A stretch of DNA of 64,000 nucleotides, taken from positions 4,774,001 to 4,838,000 of the forward strand of contig NZ_CP063400.1 in NCBI RefSeq assembly GCF_021729865.1. The letters are read 5' to 3'. Below, one piece after another: positions 52,947-64,000 of the stretch (positions are counted from its first letter, which is position 1; each line of letters begins with the position of its first letter). The stretch is from Hydrogenophaga sp. SL48. Its GTDB lineage: Bacteria; Pseudomonadota; Gammaproteobacteria; Burkholderiales; Burkholderiaceae_C. The notes under the pieces are model-generated. The model had not been told where the DNA came from, made no database searches, and saw only the letters and a program-made list of their open reading frames with translations. The position numbers and the translations under genes are program-made.

Positions 52947-54128
52947 ATGTTGCTGCGTCGCCTGTCTTTCTCCTGTCTTCTCTCGCTGACCTTGTGTCTG
53001 CCCCTTCCTGCCTTGTCGGCTTTGCCGCAACCGCCCGAGGTGGCTGCGCGCGCTTACCTGCTGCTGGATGTCACGTCCGGGCATGTGCTGGCCGCCAAAG
53101 ATCCGGACAAGCCGGTGGAGCCGGCGTCCCTGACCAAGCTCATGACCGCCTACCTGGTGTTCGACGCGCTGAAGTCGGGCAAGCTCAGTCTCGCGCAGAC
53201 CTTGCCTGTGAGCGAGAAGGCGTGGCGGATGCCAGGTTCGCGCATGTTCATCGATCCCAAGATGAAGGTGCCTGTCGAGGACTTGCTCAAAGGCATGATC
53301 GTGCAGTCAGGCAACGATGCCACCATGGCGCTGGCCGAAGGCGTGGGGGGCAGTTCCGAGCGCTTTGTGGAGATGATGAACCAGCAGGCCAAGGCGCTGG
53401 GCATGACCGCCAGTGCCTTCAAGAATCCCGAGGGCCTCACCGTGGCAGGCCACACCACGACCGCGAGGGATCTGGCCACTCTGGCCACCCGCCTGATGCG
53501 GGACTTCCCCGACTTTGTGCCGTACTACGCCATCCAGCGCTACCGCTACCCGGGCACGCCAGGCGCCAACGACACCAACCGCAACCTGTTGCTGTTTCGC
53601 GATCCCAGCGTCGATGGCCTCAAGACAGGGCACACCGATGCTGCCGGTTATTGCCTGGTGGCCACCGCTCACCGGCCGTCGGCTGCGCTGGGGGCTGGGC
53701 CGCAGGGGCAGCGCCGCCTGCTCAGCGTGCTGCTTGGGGCGTCCAGTGAAAACGCGCGAGCTGCGGAGAGCCAGAAACTGTTGAATTGGGGTTACACCGC
53801 CTATGAAGCGGTGCGTCTGAGTCCCGAAGGTGCGCCTGTGAGCTCGCCCCGTGTCTGGAAAGGGAAGAGCGATGTGGTCAAGCTGGGCAAGCCGGAGGGT
53901 GTGGTGGTTTCAGTGCCTGCGGGCGAGGGCGTGCGCCTCAAAACCGAAATCACCCGCCCCGATCCGCTGGTGGCCCCATTGCAGCGCGGGCAGCAGGTGG
54001 GCGTGCTGCGCGTGCGACTGGGCAGCGGCGACCCGGTGGCCGATGTTCCCCTGACGGTACTCGAGACGGTGGAGGAAAGCGGGATGCTGGGCCGCGCCTG
54101 GGATGCCCTGCGCCTCTGGATTCAGTGA
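52947..54128 (+). CDS. dacA: D-alanyl-D-alanine carboxypeptidase (penicillin-binding protein 5/6 type)
   Basis: The 393-residue protein has a signal peptide (about 1-25) and the low-molecular-weight PBP catalytic triad motifs: S61-L-T-K64, S121-G-N123 and K226-T-G228. A C-terminal beta domain and an amphipathic membrane anchor (RAWDALRLWIQ) follow. It trims the pentapeptide side chains of peptidoglycan. The start ATG 52947 is chosen because the signal peptide then opens the protein. The rpsL promoter lies downstream. Confidence 0.95.
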   Translation: MLLRRLSFSCLLSLTLCLPLPALSALPQPPEVAARAYLLLDVTSGHVLAAKDPDKPVEPASLTKLMTAYLVFDALKSGKLSLAQTLPVSEKAWRMPGSRMFIDPKMKVPVEDLLKGMIVQSGNDATMALAEGVGGSSERFVEMMNQQAKALGMTASAFKNPEGLTVAGHTTTARDLATLATRLMRDFPDFVPYYAIQRYRYPGTPGANDTNRNLLLFRDPSVDGLKTGHTDAAGYCLVATAHRPSAALGAGPQGQRRLLSVLLGASSENARAAESQKLLNWGYTAYEAVRLSPEGAPVSSPRVWKGKSDVVKLGKPEGVVVSVPAGEGVRLKTEITRPDPLVAPLQRGQQVGVLRVRLGSGDPVADVPLTVLETVEESGMLGRAWDALRLWIQ

Positions 54129-54200
54129 TCCCGCTGGCTCTCACCGGTGGTGTTTCGCGCTTGCTCTGCCTGTGAATAACGCCTGCCCAACGGGCGGTGT

Positions 54201-54229
54201 TTGGCACAAGTGTGGGCCCGTGATATAGT
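54201..54229 (+). promoter_or_regulatory. rpsL (str operon) promoter
   Basis: TTGGCA (54201-54206) and TATAGT (54224-54229) are separated by 17 bp, a near-consensus sigma-70 promoter, about 70 bp before rpsL. This is the likely main promoter for rpsL-rpsG-fusA-tuf-rpsJ. Confidence 0.85.
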
Positions 54230-54300
54230 CGAAGGCTCTTCGGAAATTTCCGAGGAGATCTCGTCTTCGCTTTTTTCAAACGTTTAGGGACGTTTCTTTC

Positions 54301-54678
54301 ATGCCAACCATCAATCAACTCGTGCGCCACGGCCGGGAGGTCGAAAAGACCAAATCCAAGAGCCCGGCCATGGAAAACTCTCCGCAGCGTCGCGGTGTGT
54401 GCACCCGTGTGTACACCACGACCCCCAAGAAGCCCAACTCCGCTCTGCGTAAAGTCGCCAAGGTGCGCCTGACCAACGGTTTTGAGGTCATCTCCTACAT
54501 CGGCGGCGAAGGCCACAACCTGCAGGAGCACAGCGTCGTGCTGGTTCGCGGCGGTCGTGTCAAGGACTTGCCTGGTGTGCGTTACCACATCGTGCGCGGT
54601 TCGCTGGACCTGCAGGGTGTGAAAGACCGCAAGCAGTCGCGCTCCAAGTACGGCGCGAAGAAGCCCAAGGCCAAATAA
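54301..54678 (+). CDS. rpsL: 30S ribosomal protein S12
   Basis: S12 sits at the decoding centre of the small subunit and controls accuracy. The 125-residue sequence is canonical ([54 protein letters not shown]). The residues that decide streptomycin resistance, K43 and K88, are wild type. It opens the str operon; 153 bp separate it from rpsG. Confidence 0.98.
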   Translation: MPTINQLVRHGREVEKTKSKSPAMENSPQRRGVCTRVYTTTPKKPNSALRKVAKVRLTNGFEVISYIGGEGHNLQEHSVVLVRGGRVKDLPGVRYHIVRGSLDLQGVKDRKQSRSKYGAKKPKAK

Positions 54679-54831
54679 TCCTGGTTTCTCGGTGTTTGGC
54701 CGGCCGGCAAGCCGTGTCGAGCGTAGTGACCCCAAAGCGCCATGTCGGCGTCGGGTCGAGTAAGTGAGGGCCTTGCTGGGTTCTCGCGGTGTCTGAAAAG
54801 ACGCCAACTGAAGCAAATTTGAGGTGTAAAA
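54679..54831. promoter_or_regulatory. rpsL-rpsG intercistronic region, candidate S7 site
   Basis: The long 153-bp gap between rpsL and rpsG contains several short stems, including GGTGTCT with AGACGCC (54790-54805). In E. coli the corresponding intercistronic RNA binds S7 and represses the operon. A similar role here is inferred from location only. Confidence 0.35.
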
Positions 54832-55302
54832 ATGCCACGTCGTCGCGAAGTCCCTAAACGTGAAATCCTGCCGGATCCCAAGTTCGGCAACGTCGAGCTC
54901 TCCAAGTTCATGAACGTGATCATGGAAGGCGGCAAAAAAGCTGTCGCCGAGCGCATCATTTACGGTGCGCTGGAGCAGATCGAGAAAAAGACTGGCAAAG
55001 ACCCGGTCGAAGCCTTCTCCATCGCCATCAACAACGTCAAGCCCATGGTGGAGGTCAAGTCCCGCCGCGTGGGTGGTGCGAACTACCAGGTGCCCGTTGA
55101 AGTGCGCCCGGTCCGTCGCCTGGCGCTGTCGATGCGCTGGATCAAGGAGGCCGCGCGCAAGCGCAGCGAAAAGTCCATGGCCATGCGCCTAGCCAACGAG
55201 CTGATCGAGGCCACCGAAGGCCGTGGCGGCGCCATGAAGAAGCGTGACGAAGTGCACCGCATGGCCGAAGCCAACAAGGCGTTCAGCCACTTCCGCTTCT
55301 GA
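54832..55302 (+). CDS. rpsG: 30S ribosomal protein S7
   Basis: S7 nucleates assembly of the 30S head and contacts mRNA and E-site tRNA. The 156-residue sequence is standard ([55 protein letters not shown]) and its length equals that of many betaproteobacterial S7 proteins. A hairpin and the fusA Shine-Dalgarno follow. Confidence 0.98.
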   Translation: MPRRREVPKREILPDPKFGNVELSKFMNVIMEGGKKAVAERIIYGALEQIEKKTGKDPVEAFSIAINNVKPMVEVKSRRVGGANYQVPVEVRPVRRLALSMRWIKEAARKRSEKSMAMRLANELIEATEGRGGAMKKRDEVHRMAEANKAFSHFRF

Positions 55303-55345
55303 TTTTTTGCGGGTTTCAATCGAGCCCGCCAGCTTTGTCAGAAGC

Positions 55346-55378
55346 AAGCCCGCTGGCCCCAAAAGGGTCGCGGGCTTT
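55346..55378 (+). terminator. hairpin between rpsG and fusA, possible attenuator
   Basis: AAGCCCGC (55346-55353) pairs with GCGGGCTT (55370-55377) over a 16-nt loop and is followed by TTGG rather than a long T-run. It may partly terminate or stabilise the mRNA end of rpsG and so set the fusA level. Confidence 0.5.
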
Positions 55379-55402
55379 GGTACTTAATTTTGGAGAAATT
55401 TC

Positions 55403-57505
55403 ATGGCACGCAATACGCCCCTTGAGCGTTATCGCAACATCGGTATTTCGGCGCACATCGACGCTGGCAAGACCACGACCACCGAGCGCATCCTTTTCTA
55501 CACGGGTGTGAATCACAAGATCGGCGAAGTGCACGACGGCGCGGCCACCATGGACTGGATGGAGCAGGAGCAGGAGCGTGGCATCACGATCACCTCCGCT
55601 GCCACGACCTGCTTCTGGAAAGGGATGGACAACTCCTTCCCTGAGCACCGTTTCAACATCATCGACACCCCCGGCCACGTGGACTTCACCATCGAGGTGG
55701 AGCGTTCCATGCGCGTGCTGGATGGTGCCTGCATGGTGTACTGTGCCGTGGGTGGCGTGCAGCCCCAGTCGGAAACCGTTTGGCGCCAGGCCAACAAGTA
55801 CAAGGTGCCGCGCCTGGCCTTTGTGAACAAGATGGACCGTACCGGTGCCAACTTCTTCAAAGTCGTCGATCAGATGAAGCTTCGCCTGAAAGCGACGCCA
55901 GTGCCGATCGTGATCCCCATTGGCGCTGAAGAGCACTTCACCGGCGTGGTGGACCTGCGCAAGATGAAGGCGATCATCTGGGACGAAGCTTCCCAGGGCA
56001 TGAAGTTCACCTTCGAAGAAATTCCAGCCAACCTGCTTGAGCAGGCCAAGGAATGGCGCGAAAAAATGGTGGAAGCTGCGGCCGAAGCCACCGAAGAGCT
56101 GATGAACAAGTACCTCGAAGAGGGTGATCTCTCCGAGGCAGAAATCACCGCGGGGTTGCGTGCCCGCACGCTGGCTTGCGAAATCCAGCCCATGCTGTGC
56201 GGCACCGCCTTCAAGAACAAGGGTGTGCAGCGCATGCTCGACGCGGTGGTCGAGTTGCTGCCGTCTCCGGTGGACATTCCTCCCGTGGGTGGCACCAATG
56301 AAGACGAAGAGCCTACCAGCCGCAGGGCCGACGACGACGAAAAGTTGTCCGCGCTGGCGTTCAAGTTGATGACCGATCCGTTCGTGGGTCAGCTGACTTT
56401 CGTGCGCGTGTATTCCGGCGTGCTCAAGAAGGGCGACACCGTCTACAACGCGGTCAAGGGCAAGAAAGAGCGCATCGGCCGTATCGTGCAGATGCACGCC
56501 AACAACCGCCAGGAAGTGGAAGAAATCCGCGCTGGTGACATTGCTGCCTGCGTGGGCCTGAAAGACGTGACCACTGGAGAGACCCTGTGCGACCCGTCCG
56601 CCATCATCACGCTGGAACGCATGGTGTTCCCGGAGCCGGTGATCGCCCAGGCGGTCGAACCCAAGACCAAGACCGACCAGGAGAAGATGGGCATTGCCCT
56701 CAGCCGCCTGGCCGCCGAAGATCCGTCGTTCCGCGTGCGCACCGACGAAGAATCCGGTCAGACCATCATCGCCGGCATGGGCGAACTGCACCTGGAAATC
56801 ATCGTTGATCGCATGAAGCGCGAATTCGGTGTGGAAGCCAACGTGGGCAAGCCGCAGGTGGCTTACCGCGAAACCATTCGTGGCACCGTGGAAGAGGCCG
56901 AAGGCAAGTTCGTGCGCCAGTCCGGCGGCAAGGGCCAGTACGGCCACGTCGTGCTGAAAATCGAGCCGCAGGAAGCCGGTAAGGGCTTCGAGTTCGTCGA
57001 TGCGATCAAGGGCGGCGTGGTGCCGCGCGAATTCATTCCGGCGGTTGAAAAGGGTGTGAACGAAGCCCTGGGTCAAGGCGTCTTGGCCGGTTACCCGGTG
57101 GTGGATGTCAAGGTCACGCTGCACTTCGGCTCGTACCACGACGTGGACTCGAACGAACTGGCATTCAAGATGGCGGCGATTTTCGGTTTCAAGGAAGGCT
57201 GCCGCAAGGCCCAGCCGGTCATCCTCGAACCCATGATGGCTGTGGAAGTGGAAACGCCGGAAGACTACGCCGGTACCGTGATGGGCGACCTTTCCAGCCG
57301 TCGCGGTATGGTGCAGGGCATGGAAGACATGGTCGGTGGTGGCAAGGCGATCAAAGCCGAAGTGCCGCTGTCCGAAATGTTCGGCTACTCGACCTCGCTG
57401 CGCTCTGCGACGCAAGGCCGTGCCACCTACACGATGGAGTTCAAGCACTACTCCGAAGCTCCGCGCAACGTGGCAGAAGCCATTGTTGCCGCGCGCTCCA
57501 AGTAA
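55403..57505 (+). CDS. fusA: elongation factor G
   Basis: EF-G is the GTPase that moves mRNA and tRNA through the ribosome and, with RRF, recycles it. The 700-residue protein has the G1 motif AHIDAGKTT, the switch region [37 protein letters not shown], and the C-terminal domains IV-V ([16 protein letters not shown]). Its length is normal. tuf follows after 109 bp. Confidence 0.98.
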   Translation: MARNTPLERYRNIGISAHIDAGKTTTTERILFYTGVNHKIGEVHDGAATMDWMEQEQERGITITSAATTCFWKGMDNSFPEHRFNIIDTPGHVDFTIEVERSMRVLDGACMVYCAVGGVQPQSETVWRQANKYKVPRLAFVNKMDRTGANFFKVVDQMKLRLKATPVPIVIPIGAEEHFTGVVDLRKMKAIIWDEASQGMKFTFEEIPANLLEQAKEWREKMVEAAAEATEELMNKYLEEGDLSEAEITAGLRARTLACEIQPMLCGTAFKNKGVQRMLDAVVELLPSPVDIPPVGGTNEDEEPTSRRADDDEKLSALAFKLMTDPFVGQLTFVRVYSGVLKKGDTVYNAVKGKKERIGRIVQMHANNRQEVEEIRAGDIAACVGLKDVTTGETLCDPSAIITLERMVFPEPVIAQAVEPKTKTDQEKMGIALSRLAAEDPSFRVRTDEESGQTIIAGMGELHLEIIVDRMKREFGVEANVGKPQVAYRETIRGTVEEAEGKFVRQSGGKGQYGHVVLKIEPQEAGKGFEFVDAIKGGVVPREFIPAVEKGVNEALGQGVLAGYPVVDVKVTLHFGSYHDVDSNELAFKMAAIFGFKEGCRKAQPVILEPMMAVEVETPEDYAGTVMGDLSSRRGMVQGMEDMVGGGKAIKAEVPLSEMFGYSTSLRSATQGRATYTMEFKHYSEAPRNVAEAIVAARSK

Positions 57506-57614
57506 TTCAGCCGGTCTGCGATCACGCGCCGCCCTGTCCCCGTGCGGGGCGAATCAGCAGTGTGGTGCAGACCTAAAACCATGACACGGGTTTGTTCTTT
57601 CTAGGAATTGAAAA

Positions 57615-58805
<1,191 letters not shown>

Positions 58806-58817
58806 AGGAGCACACAC

Positions 58818-59132
58818 ATGTCTTCCAAGCAAAAGATCCGCATCCGCCTGAAGGCGTTTGACTACAAACTGATCGACACCTCGGCCGCCGAGATCGTGGA
58901 CACCGCCAAGCGTACCGGTGCGATCGTCAAGGGCCCCGTGCCCCTGCCGACCCGCATGAAGCGTTTCGACATCCTGCGTTCGCCGCACGTCAACAAAACC
59001 TCGCGCGATCAGCTGGAAATCCGCACGCACCAGCGCCTGATGGACATCGTCGATCCAACCGACAAGACCGTCGATGCCCTCATGAAGCTGGACCTCCCGG
59101 CTGGTGTGGACGTCGAAATCAAGCTGCAGTGA
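58818..59132 (+). CDS. rpsJ: 30S ribosomal protein S10
   Basis: S10 is a small-subunit head protein that also forms the NusB-S10 antitermination complex. The 104-residue sequence is canonical ([66 protein letters not shown] in parts). Unlike in E. coli it is grouped with tuf, and a 209-bp gap with its own promoter separates it from rplC. Confidence 0.98.
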   Translation: MSSKQKIRIRLKAFDYKLIDTSAAEIVDTAKRTGAIVKGPVPLPTRMKRFDILRSPHVNKTSRDQLEIRTHQRLMDIVDPTDKTVDALMKLDLPAGVDVEIKLQ

Positions 59133-59162
59133 TGCGGTTCTAAGGCTCCGCATTTGCGGGGC

Positions 59163-59198
59163 TTGCGCAAAAAGAGCCCGCCGGTTATACTGGCGGGC
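59163..59198 (+). promoter_or_regulatory. rplC promoter overlapping a hairpin
   Basis: TTGCGC (59163-59168) and TATACT (59186-59191) are separated by 17 bp, a strong sigma-70 match. The -10 lies in the loop of a hairpin GCCCGCC (59176-59182) with GGCGGGC (59192-59198), followed by TTTC. The same DNA could thus end the upstream rpsJ transcript and start the S10-operon transcript. A second hairpin, TCGAGC (59201-59206) with GCTCGA (59212-59217), lies in the rplC leader. Confidence 0.7.
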
Positions 59199-59341
59199 TT
59201 TCGAGCTTCTTGCTCGAGAGATATTCGTTTTTCGGCGCTACCCAACCGGGTATGCCTTAACAACGTGTCGCAGCGGTGCCGCAAGGCGCTGACGGGCACA
59301 CCATCAGCCCCGGCCAATTGAAGTCGGGAACGGAGAAAACA

Positions 59342-60016
59342 ATGAGTCTTAGCAACTCCCTCGGGTTGTTGGGTCGCAAGGTGGGCATGATGCGTCTGTT
59401 CACCGATGACGGGGACGCAGTGCCTGTCACGGTGGTCGATGTGTCCAACAACCGTGTGACGCAAGTGAAAACCCAAGCCAACGATGGCTACGATGCGCTG
59501 CAGGTCACCTTTGGTGCCCGCCGTGCCTCCCGCGTCACCAAGCCCATTGCGGGCCACCTGGCCAAGGCCGGTGTTGAAGCGGGTGAAATCATCCAGGAAT
59601 TTCGTGTCGCTGCCGACGTGGCCGCCCAGTACCAGCCCGGTGCCGTGGTTGCTGCCAATGTGGTGTTTGCGGCTGGCCAGAAGGTGGATGTGCAAGGCAC
59701 TTCCATCGGTAAAGGCTTCGCTGGCACCATCAAGCGCCACAACTTCAAATCCCAGCGCGCGTCGCACGGCAACAGCCGTTCGCACAATGTGCCGGGTTCG
59801 ATCTCCATGGCCCAGGATCCGGGTCGCGTGTTCCCGGGCAAGAAAATGACCGGCCACATGGGCGATCAAACCAAGACCATCCAGAACCTGGACATCTTCC
59901 GTGTTGACGAAGCCCGTCAGCTGCTGATGATCCGTGGCGCTGTGCCGGGCTCGAACGGCGGTTTCCTGACCGTCCTGCCCGCCATCAAGGCCAAAGTCAA
60001 CAAGGGAGCTAACTGA
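59342..60016 (+). CDS. rplC: 50S ribosomal protein L3
   Basis: L3 is one of the first proteins to bind 23S rRNA. The 224-residue protein begins [20 protein letters not shown] and contains [29 protein letters not shown] and [23 protein letters not shown]. The start is the ATG giving this N-terminus. The stop shares one base with the rplD start, so translation is coupled. Confidence 0.97.
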   Translation: MSLSNSLGLLGRKVGMMRLFTDDGDAVPVTVVDVSNNRVTQVKTQANDGYDALQVTFGARRASRVTKPIAGHLAKAGVEAGEIIQEFRVAADVAAQYQPGAVVAANVVFAAGQKVDVQGTSIGKGFAGTIKRHNFKSQRASHGNSRSHNVPGSISMAQDPGRVFPGKKMTGHMGDQTKTIQNLDIFRVDEARQLLMIRGAVPGSNGGFLTVLPAIKAKVNKGAN

Positions 60017-60636
60017 TGCAAGTTGAACTCCTGAACGACCAGGGTCAGGCTTCGTCCAATGTGGATGTGCCTGAGACCGTGTTTGGTCGTGACTACAACG
60101 AAGCGCTGATTCACCAGCTGGTGGTGGCTTATCAAGCCAACGCCCGTCAAGGTACGCGTGCCCAGAAAGACCGCGAGCAGGTCCATCACTCGACCAAGAA
60201 GCCGTTCAAGCAAAAAGGCACGGGCCGCGCCCGCGCCGGTATGACCTCTTCCCCGCTGTGGCGCGGCGGTGGTCGTATCTTCCCGAACAGCCCTGACGAG
60301 AACTTCACCCAGAAGCTCAATAAGAAGATGTACCGCGCCGGCATGGCGTCCATCTTCTCGCAACTGGTTCGTGAAGGCCGCTTGGCCGTGGTCGATTCCA
60401 TCAAGGTGGATTCGCCCAAGACCAAGCAGCTGGCCGACAAGTTCAAGGCCATGAACCTGAGCCATGTGCTGGTGATCGCCGAGGAGGTCGACGAGAACCT
60501 GTACCTGGCTTCGCGCAACCTGCCCAACGTACTCGTCGTCGAGCCCCGTTACGCAGACCCGGTGTCGCTGGTGCATTACAAGAAGGTGCTCGTCACCAAA
60601 GCTGCCATCGACCAGCTCAAGGAGATGTTCGCATGA
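60016..60636 (+). CDS. rplD: 50S ribosomal protein L4
   Basis: L4 lines part of the peptide exit tunnel and in gammaproteobacteria represses the S10 operon. The 206-residue protein has [51 protein letters not shown] (tunnel loop, quoted in pieces). It overlaps rplC by 1 bp and rplW by 4 bp. Confidence 0.97.
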   Translation: MQVELLNDQGQASSNVDVPETVFGRDYNEALIHQLVVAYQANARQGTRAQKDREQVHHSTKKPFKQKGTGRARAGMTSSPLWRGGGRIFPNSPDENFTQKLNKKMYRAGMASIFSQLVREGRLAVVDSIKVDSPKTKQLADKFKAMNLSHVLVIAEEVDENLYLASRNLPNVLVVEPRYADPVSLVHYKKVLVTKAAIDQLKEMFA

Positions 60637-60947
60637 GCGTCACAAAATACGACGAAGGCCGTCTGATGCAGGTGCTCGTCGCGCCGATCGTGTCGGAAAA
60701 GGCCACACAAGCCGCTGAGCAATCCAACGCCGTGCTGTTCAAGGTGCTGCGTGACGCTTCCAAACCTGAGATCAAGGCCGCTGTGGAGTTGATGTTCAAG
60801 GTGCAGGTCAAGGGCGTTTCGGTGCTCAACCAAAAGGGCAAGTCCAAGCGCTTTGGCAAATCCGTTGGTCGCCGTGACCACGTGCGCAAGGCCTATGTGA
60901 CGCTGATGCCGGGTCAGGAACTGAACTTCGGCGGGGAGGCTGTTTAA
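60633..60947 (+). CDS. rplW: 50S ribosomal protein L23
   Basis: L23 sits at the exit of the peptide tunnel and is the docking site for trigger factor and SRP. The 104-residue sequence has [29 protein letters not shown] and the basic [16 protein letters not shown] loop. It overlaps the rplD stop by ATGA; rplB follows after 2 bp. Confidence 0.97.
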   Translation: MSVTKYDEGRLMQVLVAPIVSEKATQAAEQSNAVLFKVLRDASKPEIKAAVELMFKVQVKGVSVLNQKGKSKRFGKSVGRRDHVRKAYVTLMPGQELNFGGEAV

Positions 60948-60949
60948 TC

Positions 60950-61774
60950 ATGGCAGTTATCAAGATGAAACCCACCTCACCAGGCCGTCGCGGCATGGTG
61001 AAGGTCACGCGTGACCACCTGCACAAGGGTGACGGTTACGCACCGCTGTTGGAACCCCAGCACCAGAAGGCTGGCCGCAACAACAACGGTCACATCACGG
61101 TTCGCCACAAAGGCGGTGGTGCCAAGCACCACTACCGCGTGGTCGACTTCCGTCGCAACAAGGACAACATCCCGGCCAAGGTCGAGCGTATCGAGTACGA
61201 CCCGAACCGCACGGCGCACATTGCGCTGCTGTGCTATGCCGACGGTGAGCGCCGCTACATCATTGCCCCCCGTGGCATTGAGGCTGGTGCCACGCTGCTG
61301 TCCGGTTCGGAGTCGCCGATCCGTGTCGGCAACACCCTGCCGATCCGCAACATCCCCGTGGGCTCCACCATCCACTGCATCGAGCTGCAAGTCGGCAAGG
61401 GCGCGCAAATCGCCCGCTCCGCTGGCGCTTCGGCGGTGTTGCTGGCTCGCGAAGGCATCTACGCCCAGGTTCGCATGCGGTCTGGCGAAGTGCGCAAGGT
61501 CCACGTGGACTGCCGCGCCACCATTGGTGAAGTCTCCAACACCGAGCACAGCCTGCGTCAGCTGGGCAAGGCCGGTGTGAAGCGTCACATGGGCATCCGT
61601 CCGACCGTTCGCGGTACCGCGATGAACCCGATCGACCACCCGCACGGTGGTGGTGAAGGCAAGACCGGCGAAGGCCGCGCTCCGGTGGATCCGTGGGGCA
61701 ACCTGACCAAGGGCTATCGCACCCGCAACAACCGCCGCACGCAGTCGATGATCGTCTCGCGTCGCAAGAAGTAA
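60950..61774 (+). CDS. rplB: 50S ribosomal protein L2
   Basis: L2 is needed for subunit joining and peptidyl transfer. The 274-residue protein is canonical: [41 protein letters not shown], and the C-terminal [33 protein letters not shown] containing the conserved histidine. 12 bp separate it from rpsS. Confidence 0.98.
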   Translation: MAVIKMKPTSPGRRGMVKVTRDHLHKGDGYAPLLEPQHQKAGRNNNGHITVRHKGGGAKHHYRVVDFRRNKDNIPAKVERIEYDPNRTAHIALLCYADGERRYIIAPRGIEAGATLLSGSESPIRVGNTLPIRNIPVGSTIHCIELQVGKGAQIARSAGASAVLLAREGIYAQVRMRSGEVRKVHVDCRATIGEVSNTEHSLRQLGKAGVKRHMGIRPTVRGTAMNPIDHPHGGGEGKTGEGRAPVDPWGNLTKGYRTRNNRRTQSMIVSRRKK

Positions 61775-61786
61775 AGGGTTGACAAC

Positions 61787-62062
61787 ATGACTCGCTCACT
61801 CAAAAAAGGCCCCTTCATTGACCATCACCTGATGGCCAAGGTGGAGAAGGCCGTGTCCACCAAGGACAAAAAGCCCGTCAAGACCTGGTCGCGTCGCTCG
61901 ATGATCCTGCCCGAGTTCATCGGTCTGACGATCGCTGTGCACAACGGCAAGCAGCACGTGCCCGTGTACATCACCGATCAAATGGTGGGACACAAGCTCG
62001 GCGAGTTTTCGCTGACGCGCACGTTCAAAGGCCACCCGGCCGACAAAAAAGCCAAGAAGTAA
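61787..62062 (+). CDS. rpsS: 30S ribosomal protein S19
   Basis: S19 lies in the 30S head near the A-site. The 91-residue sequence is standard ([63 protein letters not shown] in parts). It is 9 bp before rplV. Confidence 0.98.
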   Translation: MTRSLKKGPFIDHHLMAKVEKAVSTKDKKPVKTWSRRSMILPEFIGLTIAVHNGKQHVPVYITDQMVGHKLGEFSLTRTFKGHPADKKAKK

Positions 62063-62071
62063 GGAACCACC

Positions 62072-62407
62072 ATGACCACAGAAACTAGCTCTGTTGTTCG
62101 CGGCGTGCGCCTGTCGGTGGACAAAGGCCGTCTGGTTGCGGACCTGATTCGCGGCAAAAAGGTTGACCAAGCCCTGAACATCCTGTCGTTCACGCAGAAG
62201 AAGGCCGCTGGCATTGTCAAGAAAGCCCTTGACTCCGCCATCGCCAACGCTGAACACAACGACGGCGCCGACATCGACGAACTGTTCGTGAAAACGATCT
62301 ACATCGAACAAGGCACCACGCTCAAGCGATTCTCGGCCCGCGCCAAAGGCCGTGGCAACCGTATCAGCAAACCCACGTGTCACATTTATGTGACCGTCGG
62401 CAACTGA
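62072..62407 (+). CDS. rplV: 50S ribosomal protein L22
   Basis: L22 extends a beta-hairpin into the exit tunnel and is a site of macrolide resistance. The 111-residue sequence shows [33 protein letters not shown] and the tunnel hairpin [25 protein letters not shown]. No tunnel deletions are visible. 15 bp separate it from rpsC. Confidence 0.97.
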   Translation: MTTETSSVVRGVRLSVDKGRLVADLIRGKKVDQALNILSFTQKKAAGIVKKALDSAIANAEHNDGADIDELFVKTIYIEQGTTLKRFSARAKGRGNRISKPTCHIYVTVGN

Positions 62408-62422
62408 AGAGGTCACAGGAAT

Positions 62423-63298
62423 ATGGGACAAAAAATCAACCCAACCGGGTTCCGCCTCGCAGTTTCCCGCAACTGGGCCAGCCGCTGGTACGCCAGCAAC
62501 CGTGACTTCGCCGGCATGCTGGCCGAAGACATCAAGGTGCGCGAGTACCTCAAGGGCAAGCTGAAGAACGCCGCCGTGTCGCGCGTCGTGATCGAGCGTC
62601 CCGCCAAGAACGCCCGCATCACCATTTACTCGGCACGTCCGGGCGTGGTGATCGGCAAGAAAGGCGAAGACATCGAGAAGCTGAAGAAAGACCTGACCGC
62701 CAAGCTGGGCGTGCCGGTTGCTGTGAACATCGAAGAAGTGCGCAAGCCTGAAATCGATGCCAAGCTGATCGCCGACTCCATCACACAGCAGCTCGAAAAG
62801 CGGATCATGTTCCGCCGCGCCATGAAGCGCGCGATGCAGAACGCCATGCGTCTGGGTGCCCTTGGCATCAAGATCATGTCGTCCGGTCGTCTGAACGGTA
62901 TCGAAATCGCACGCTGCGAGTGGTACCGCGAAGGACGCGTGCCACTTCACACCCTGCGCGCCGACATCGACTACGGCACCTCCGAAGCCAAGACCACCTA
63001 CGGCATCATCGGTGTCAAGGTCTGGGTCTACAAGGGCGACACCCTGGGTCGCAACGATGCGCCCGTGGCCGCCGAGGCACCGCGTGCTGAAGAAGACCGT
63101 CGTCCGCGTGGTCCGCGCCGTGAGCGTCCGGCAGGTCCTCCTGCCCGCGCTGCGGTTCGCCGCCCTGGCGCCAATGCCGCACCGGCCGATGGCAGCGACA
63201 AGCCTGCTGAAGCCACCGCCGGCACCGACAAACCCGCCGTTAAGCGCGTTCGCAAAGACGCACCCGCAGGGGCACCTGCGGACGGCAAAGGAGAATAA
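62423..63298 (+). CDS. rpsC: 30S ribosomal protein S3 with long C-terminal tail
   Basis: S3 lines the mRNA entry channel. The core of about 210 residues matches the family ([26 protein letters not shown]-domain [46 protein letters not shown]). It continues with about 80 residues of low-complexity Ala/Pro/Arg/Lys sequence, so the protein is 291 residues rather than about 230. Such tails are seen in other betaproteobacteria, and no extra function is known. rplP follows after 2 bp. Confidence 0.97.
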   Translation: MGQKINPTGFRLAVSRNWASRWYASNRDFAGMLAEDIKVREYLKGKLKNAAVSRVVIERPAKNARITIYSARPGVVIGKKGEDIEKLKKDLTAKLGVPVAVNIEEVRKPEIDAKLIADSITQQLEKRIMFRRAMKRAMQNAMRLGALGIKIMSSGRLNGIEIARCEWYREGRVPLHTLRADIDYGTSEAKTTYGIIGVKVWVYKGDTLGRNDAPVAAEAPRAEEDRRPRGPRRERPAGPPARAAVRRPGANAAPADGSDKPAEATAGTDKPAVKRVRKDAPAGAPADGKGE

Positions 63299-63300
63299 AC

Positions 63301-63717
63301 ATGCTGCAACCCGCTCGCCGCAAGTACCGTAAAGAGCAAAAAGGCCGCAACACCGGCGTCGCCACCAGTGGCGCGACGGTGGCCTTTGGTGACTTCGGTC
63401 TGAAGTCCACCGACCGCGGCCGTCTGACGGCCCGCCAGATCGAAGCCGCACGCCGTGCGATTTCCCGTCACGTGAAACGTGGCGGCCGCATCTGGATCCG
63501 CGTGTTTCCGGACAAGCCGATTTCTCAGAAACCTGCCGAAGTCCGCATGGGCAACGGCAAGGGTTCGGTGGAGTACTACGTGGCTGAAATTCAGCCCGGC
63601 AAGGTGCTGTACGAGATCGTGGGTGTGACCGAAGAGTTGGCTCGTGAAGCCTTCACGCTGGCCGCCGCCAAACTTCCCCTGCGCACCACGTTCGTGACGC
63701 GCATGCTGGGTCAGTGA
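63301..63717 (+). CDS. rplP: 50S ribosomal protein L16
   Basis: L16 is near the peptidyl transferase centre and binds the A-site tRNA elbow. The 138-residue protein has [17 protein letters not shown], the conserved [35 protein letters not shown] and [12 protein letters not shown]. The usual Arg81-equivalent hydroxylation region (KPAEVRMG) is present. Confidence 0.98.
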   Translation: MLQPARRKYRKEQKGRNTGVATSGATVAFGDFGLKSTDRGRLTARQIEAARRAISRHVKRGGRIWIRVFPDKPISQKPAEVRMGNGKGSVEYYVAEIQPGKVLYEIVGVTEELAREAFTLAAAKLPLRTTFVTRMLGQ

Positions 63718-63732
63718 TTCAGGAGAACATAG

Positions 63733-63936
63733 ATGAAAACTGCTGAACTGCGCCAAAAGGATGTGGCCGGCCTCGAAGCCGAAGTGAAGTCTCTGCAGAA
63801 GGCCCATTTCGGTCTTCGCATGCAGAAAGCCACGCAACAACTCAACAACAACGCCACGTTGGGCGACACCCGTCGTTCCATCGCCCGTGCCAAGACGATT
63901 CTGGCCGAGAAGCAGCGCGCTGCTGCGGCCAAATAA
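63733..63936 (+). CDS. rpmC: 50S ribosomal protein L29
   Basis: L29 binds near the tunnel exit beside L23. The 67-residue helical protein is canonical ([38 protein letters not shown]). 11 bp separate it from rpsQ. Confidence 0.97.
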   Translation: MKTAELRQKDVAGLEAEVKSLQKAHFGLRMQKATQQLNNNATLGDTRRSIARAKTILAEKQRAAAAK

Positions 63937-63947
63937 GGAGCGAACCC

Positions 63948-64000
63948 ATGACGGAAGCTAAAACATCCCTCAAGCGCACCTTGATCGGCAAGGTCGTGAG
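63948..64000 (+). CDS. rpsQ: 30S ribosomal protein S17, N-terminal fragment
   Basis: Only the first 17 residues, MTEAKTSLKRTLIGKVV, are in the window. They match the start of S17, and the position after rpmC is the normal one in the S10 operon. An AGGAG site precedes the ATG. Confidence 0.9.
   Translation, partial: MTEAKTSLKRTLIGKVV

Overview
The window is high-GC DNA that looks like a betaproteobacterium of the family Comamonadaceae, probably close to Hydrogenophaga or Comamonas. This is an inference from three things: protein flavour (ribosomal and EF proteins, HemB, RadA), the combination of hpa and dmp/aph-type aromatic catabolic clusters, and the family of GC-rich intergenic palindromes that recurs here.

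Layout. 1-5 kb holds housekeeping and unassigned genes: the ilvE 5' part, a small membrane protein, radA, a J-like coiled-coil protein, a small monooxygenase-fold protein and a flavin oxidoreductase. 5.1-13.7 kb is a homoprotocatechuate meta-cleavage operon: hpaR, split hpaG1/hpaG2, hpaE, hpaD, hpaF, hpaH (apparently frameshifted), a class II aldolase, a PanE-like reductase and hpaI. The 4-hydroxyphenylacetate hydroxylase hpaBC is not in the window. 13.7-19.6 kb is an accessory insert. A VOC protein, TetR regulator, YciI protein and tag glycosylase lie between hpaI and a decayed second copy of the hpaI 3' end. After that comes a lone, lower-GC gene for a 985-residue NACHT-type STAND ATPase with an N-terminal HEPN-like motif, a candidate anti-phage gene.

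19.6-38.8 kb is a phenol/catechol meta pathway on the minus strand, read from a sigma-54 promoter: dmpK-L-M-N-O-P (multicomponent phenol hydroxylase), a plant-type ferredoxin, catechol 2,3-dioxygenase, a GlcG/HbpS-like protein, then dmpC-D-E-H-F-G-I, an amidase and an extra hydratase/decarboxylase paralog. The divergent dmpR-type activator and a GntR (PhcS/AphS-like) regulator flank the promoter. Phenol is hydroxylated to catechol and cleaved to 2-hydroxymuconic semialdehyde. This is processed by the hydrolytic (D) or the dehydrogenase/tautomerase/decarboxylase (C-I-H) branch to 2-oxopentenoate, then by E, G and F to pyruvate and acetyl-CoA.

38-46.5 kb carries a LuxR-type regulator, a lone Rieske oxygenase, an orphan TRAP binding protein, a 304-bp inverted-repeat element, MarC, MaoC, SDR, a DsbA-fold isomerase, dienelactone hydrolase, a secreted amidohydrolase and a GST. 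46.5-54 kb returns to core functions: CorA/ZntB, hemB, a degenerate kinase/receiver protein, a possible sRNA, hemJ, VanZ, a [2Fe-2S] protein, an alpha/beta hydrolase and a D,D-carboxypeptidase. 54.2 kb to the end is the str/S10 ribosomal region: rpsL-rpsG-fusA-tuf-rpsJ, then rplC-rplD-rplW-rplB-rpsS-rplV-rpsC-rplP-rpmC-rpsQ.

Beyond the standard genes, the main observations are the HEPN-NACHT gene, a modular palindrome whose arms differ between copies but remain self-complementary (in its two sense-oriented copies it presents a Shine-Dalgarno, a hairpin and a short ORF that runs into the next catabolic gene), the duplicated hpaI tail, and the hpaH frameshift.
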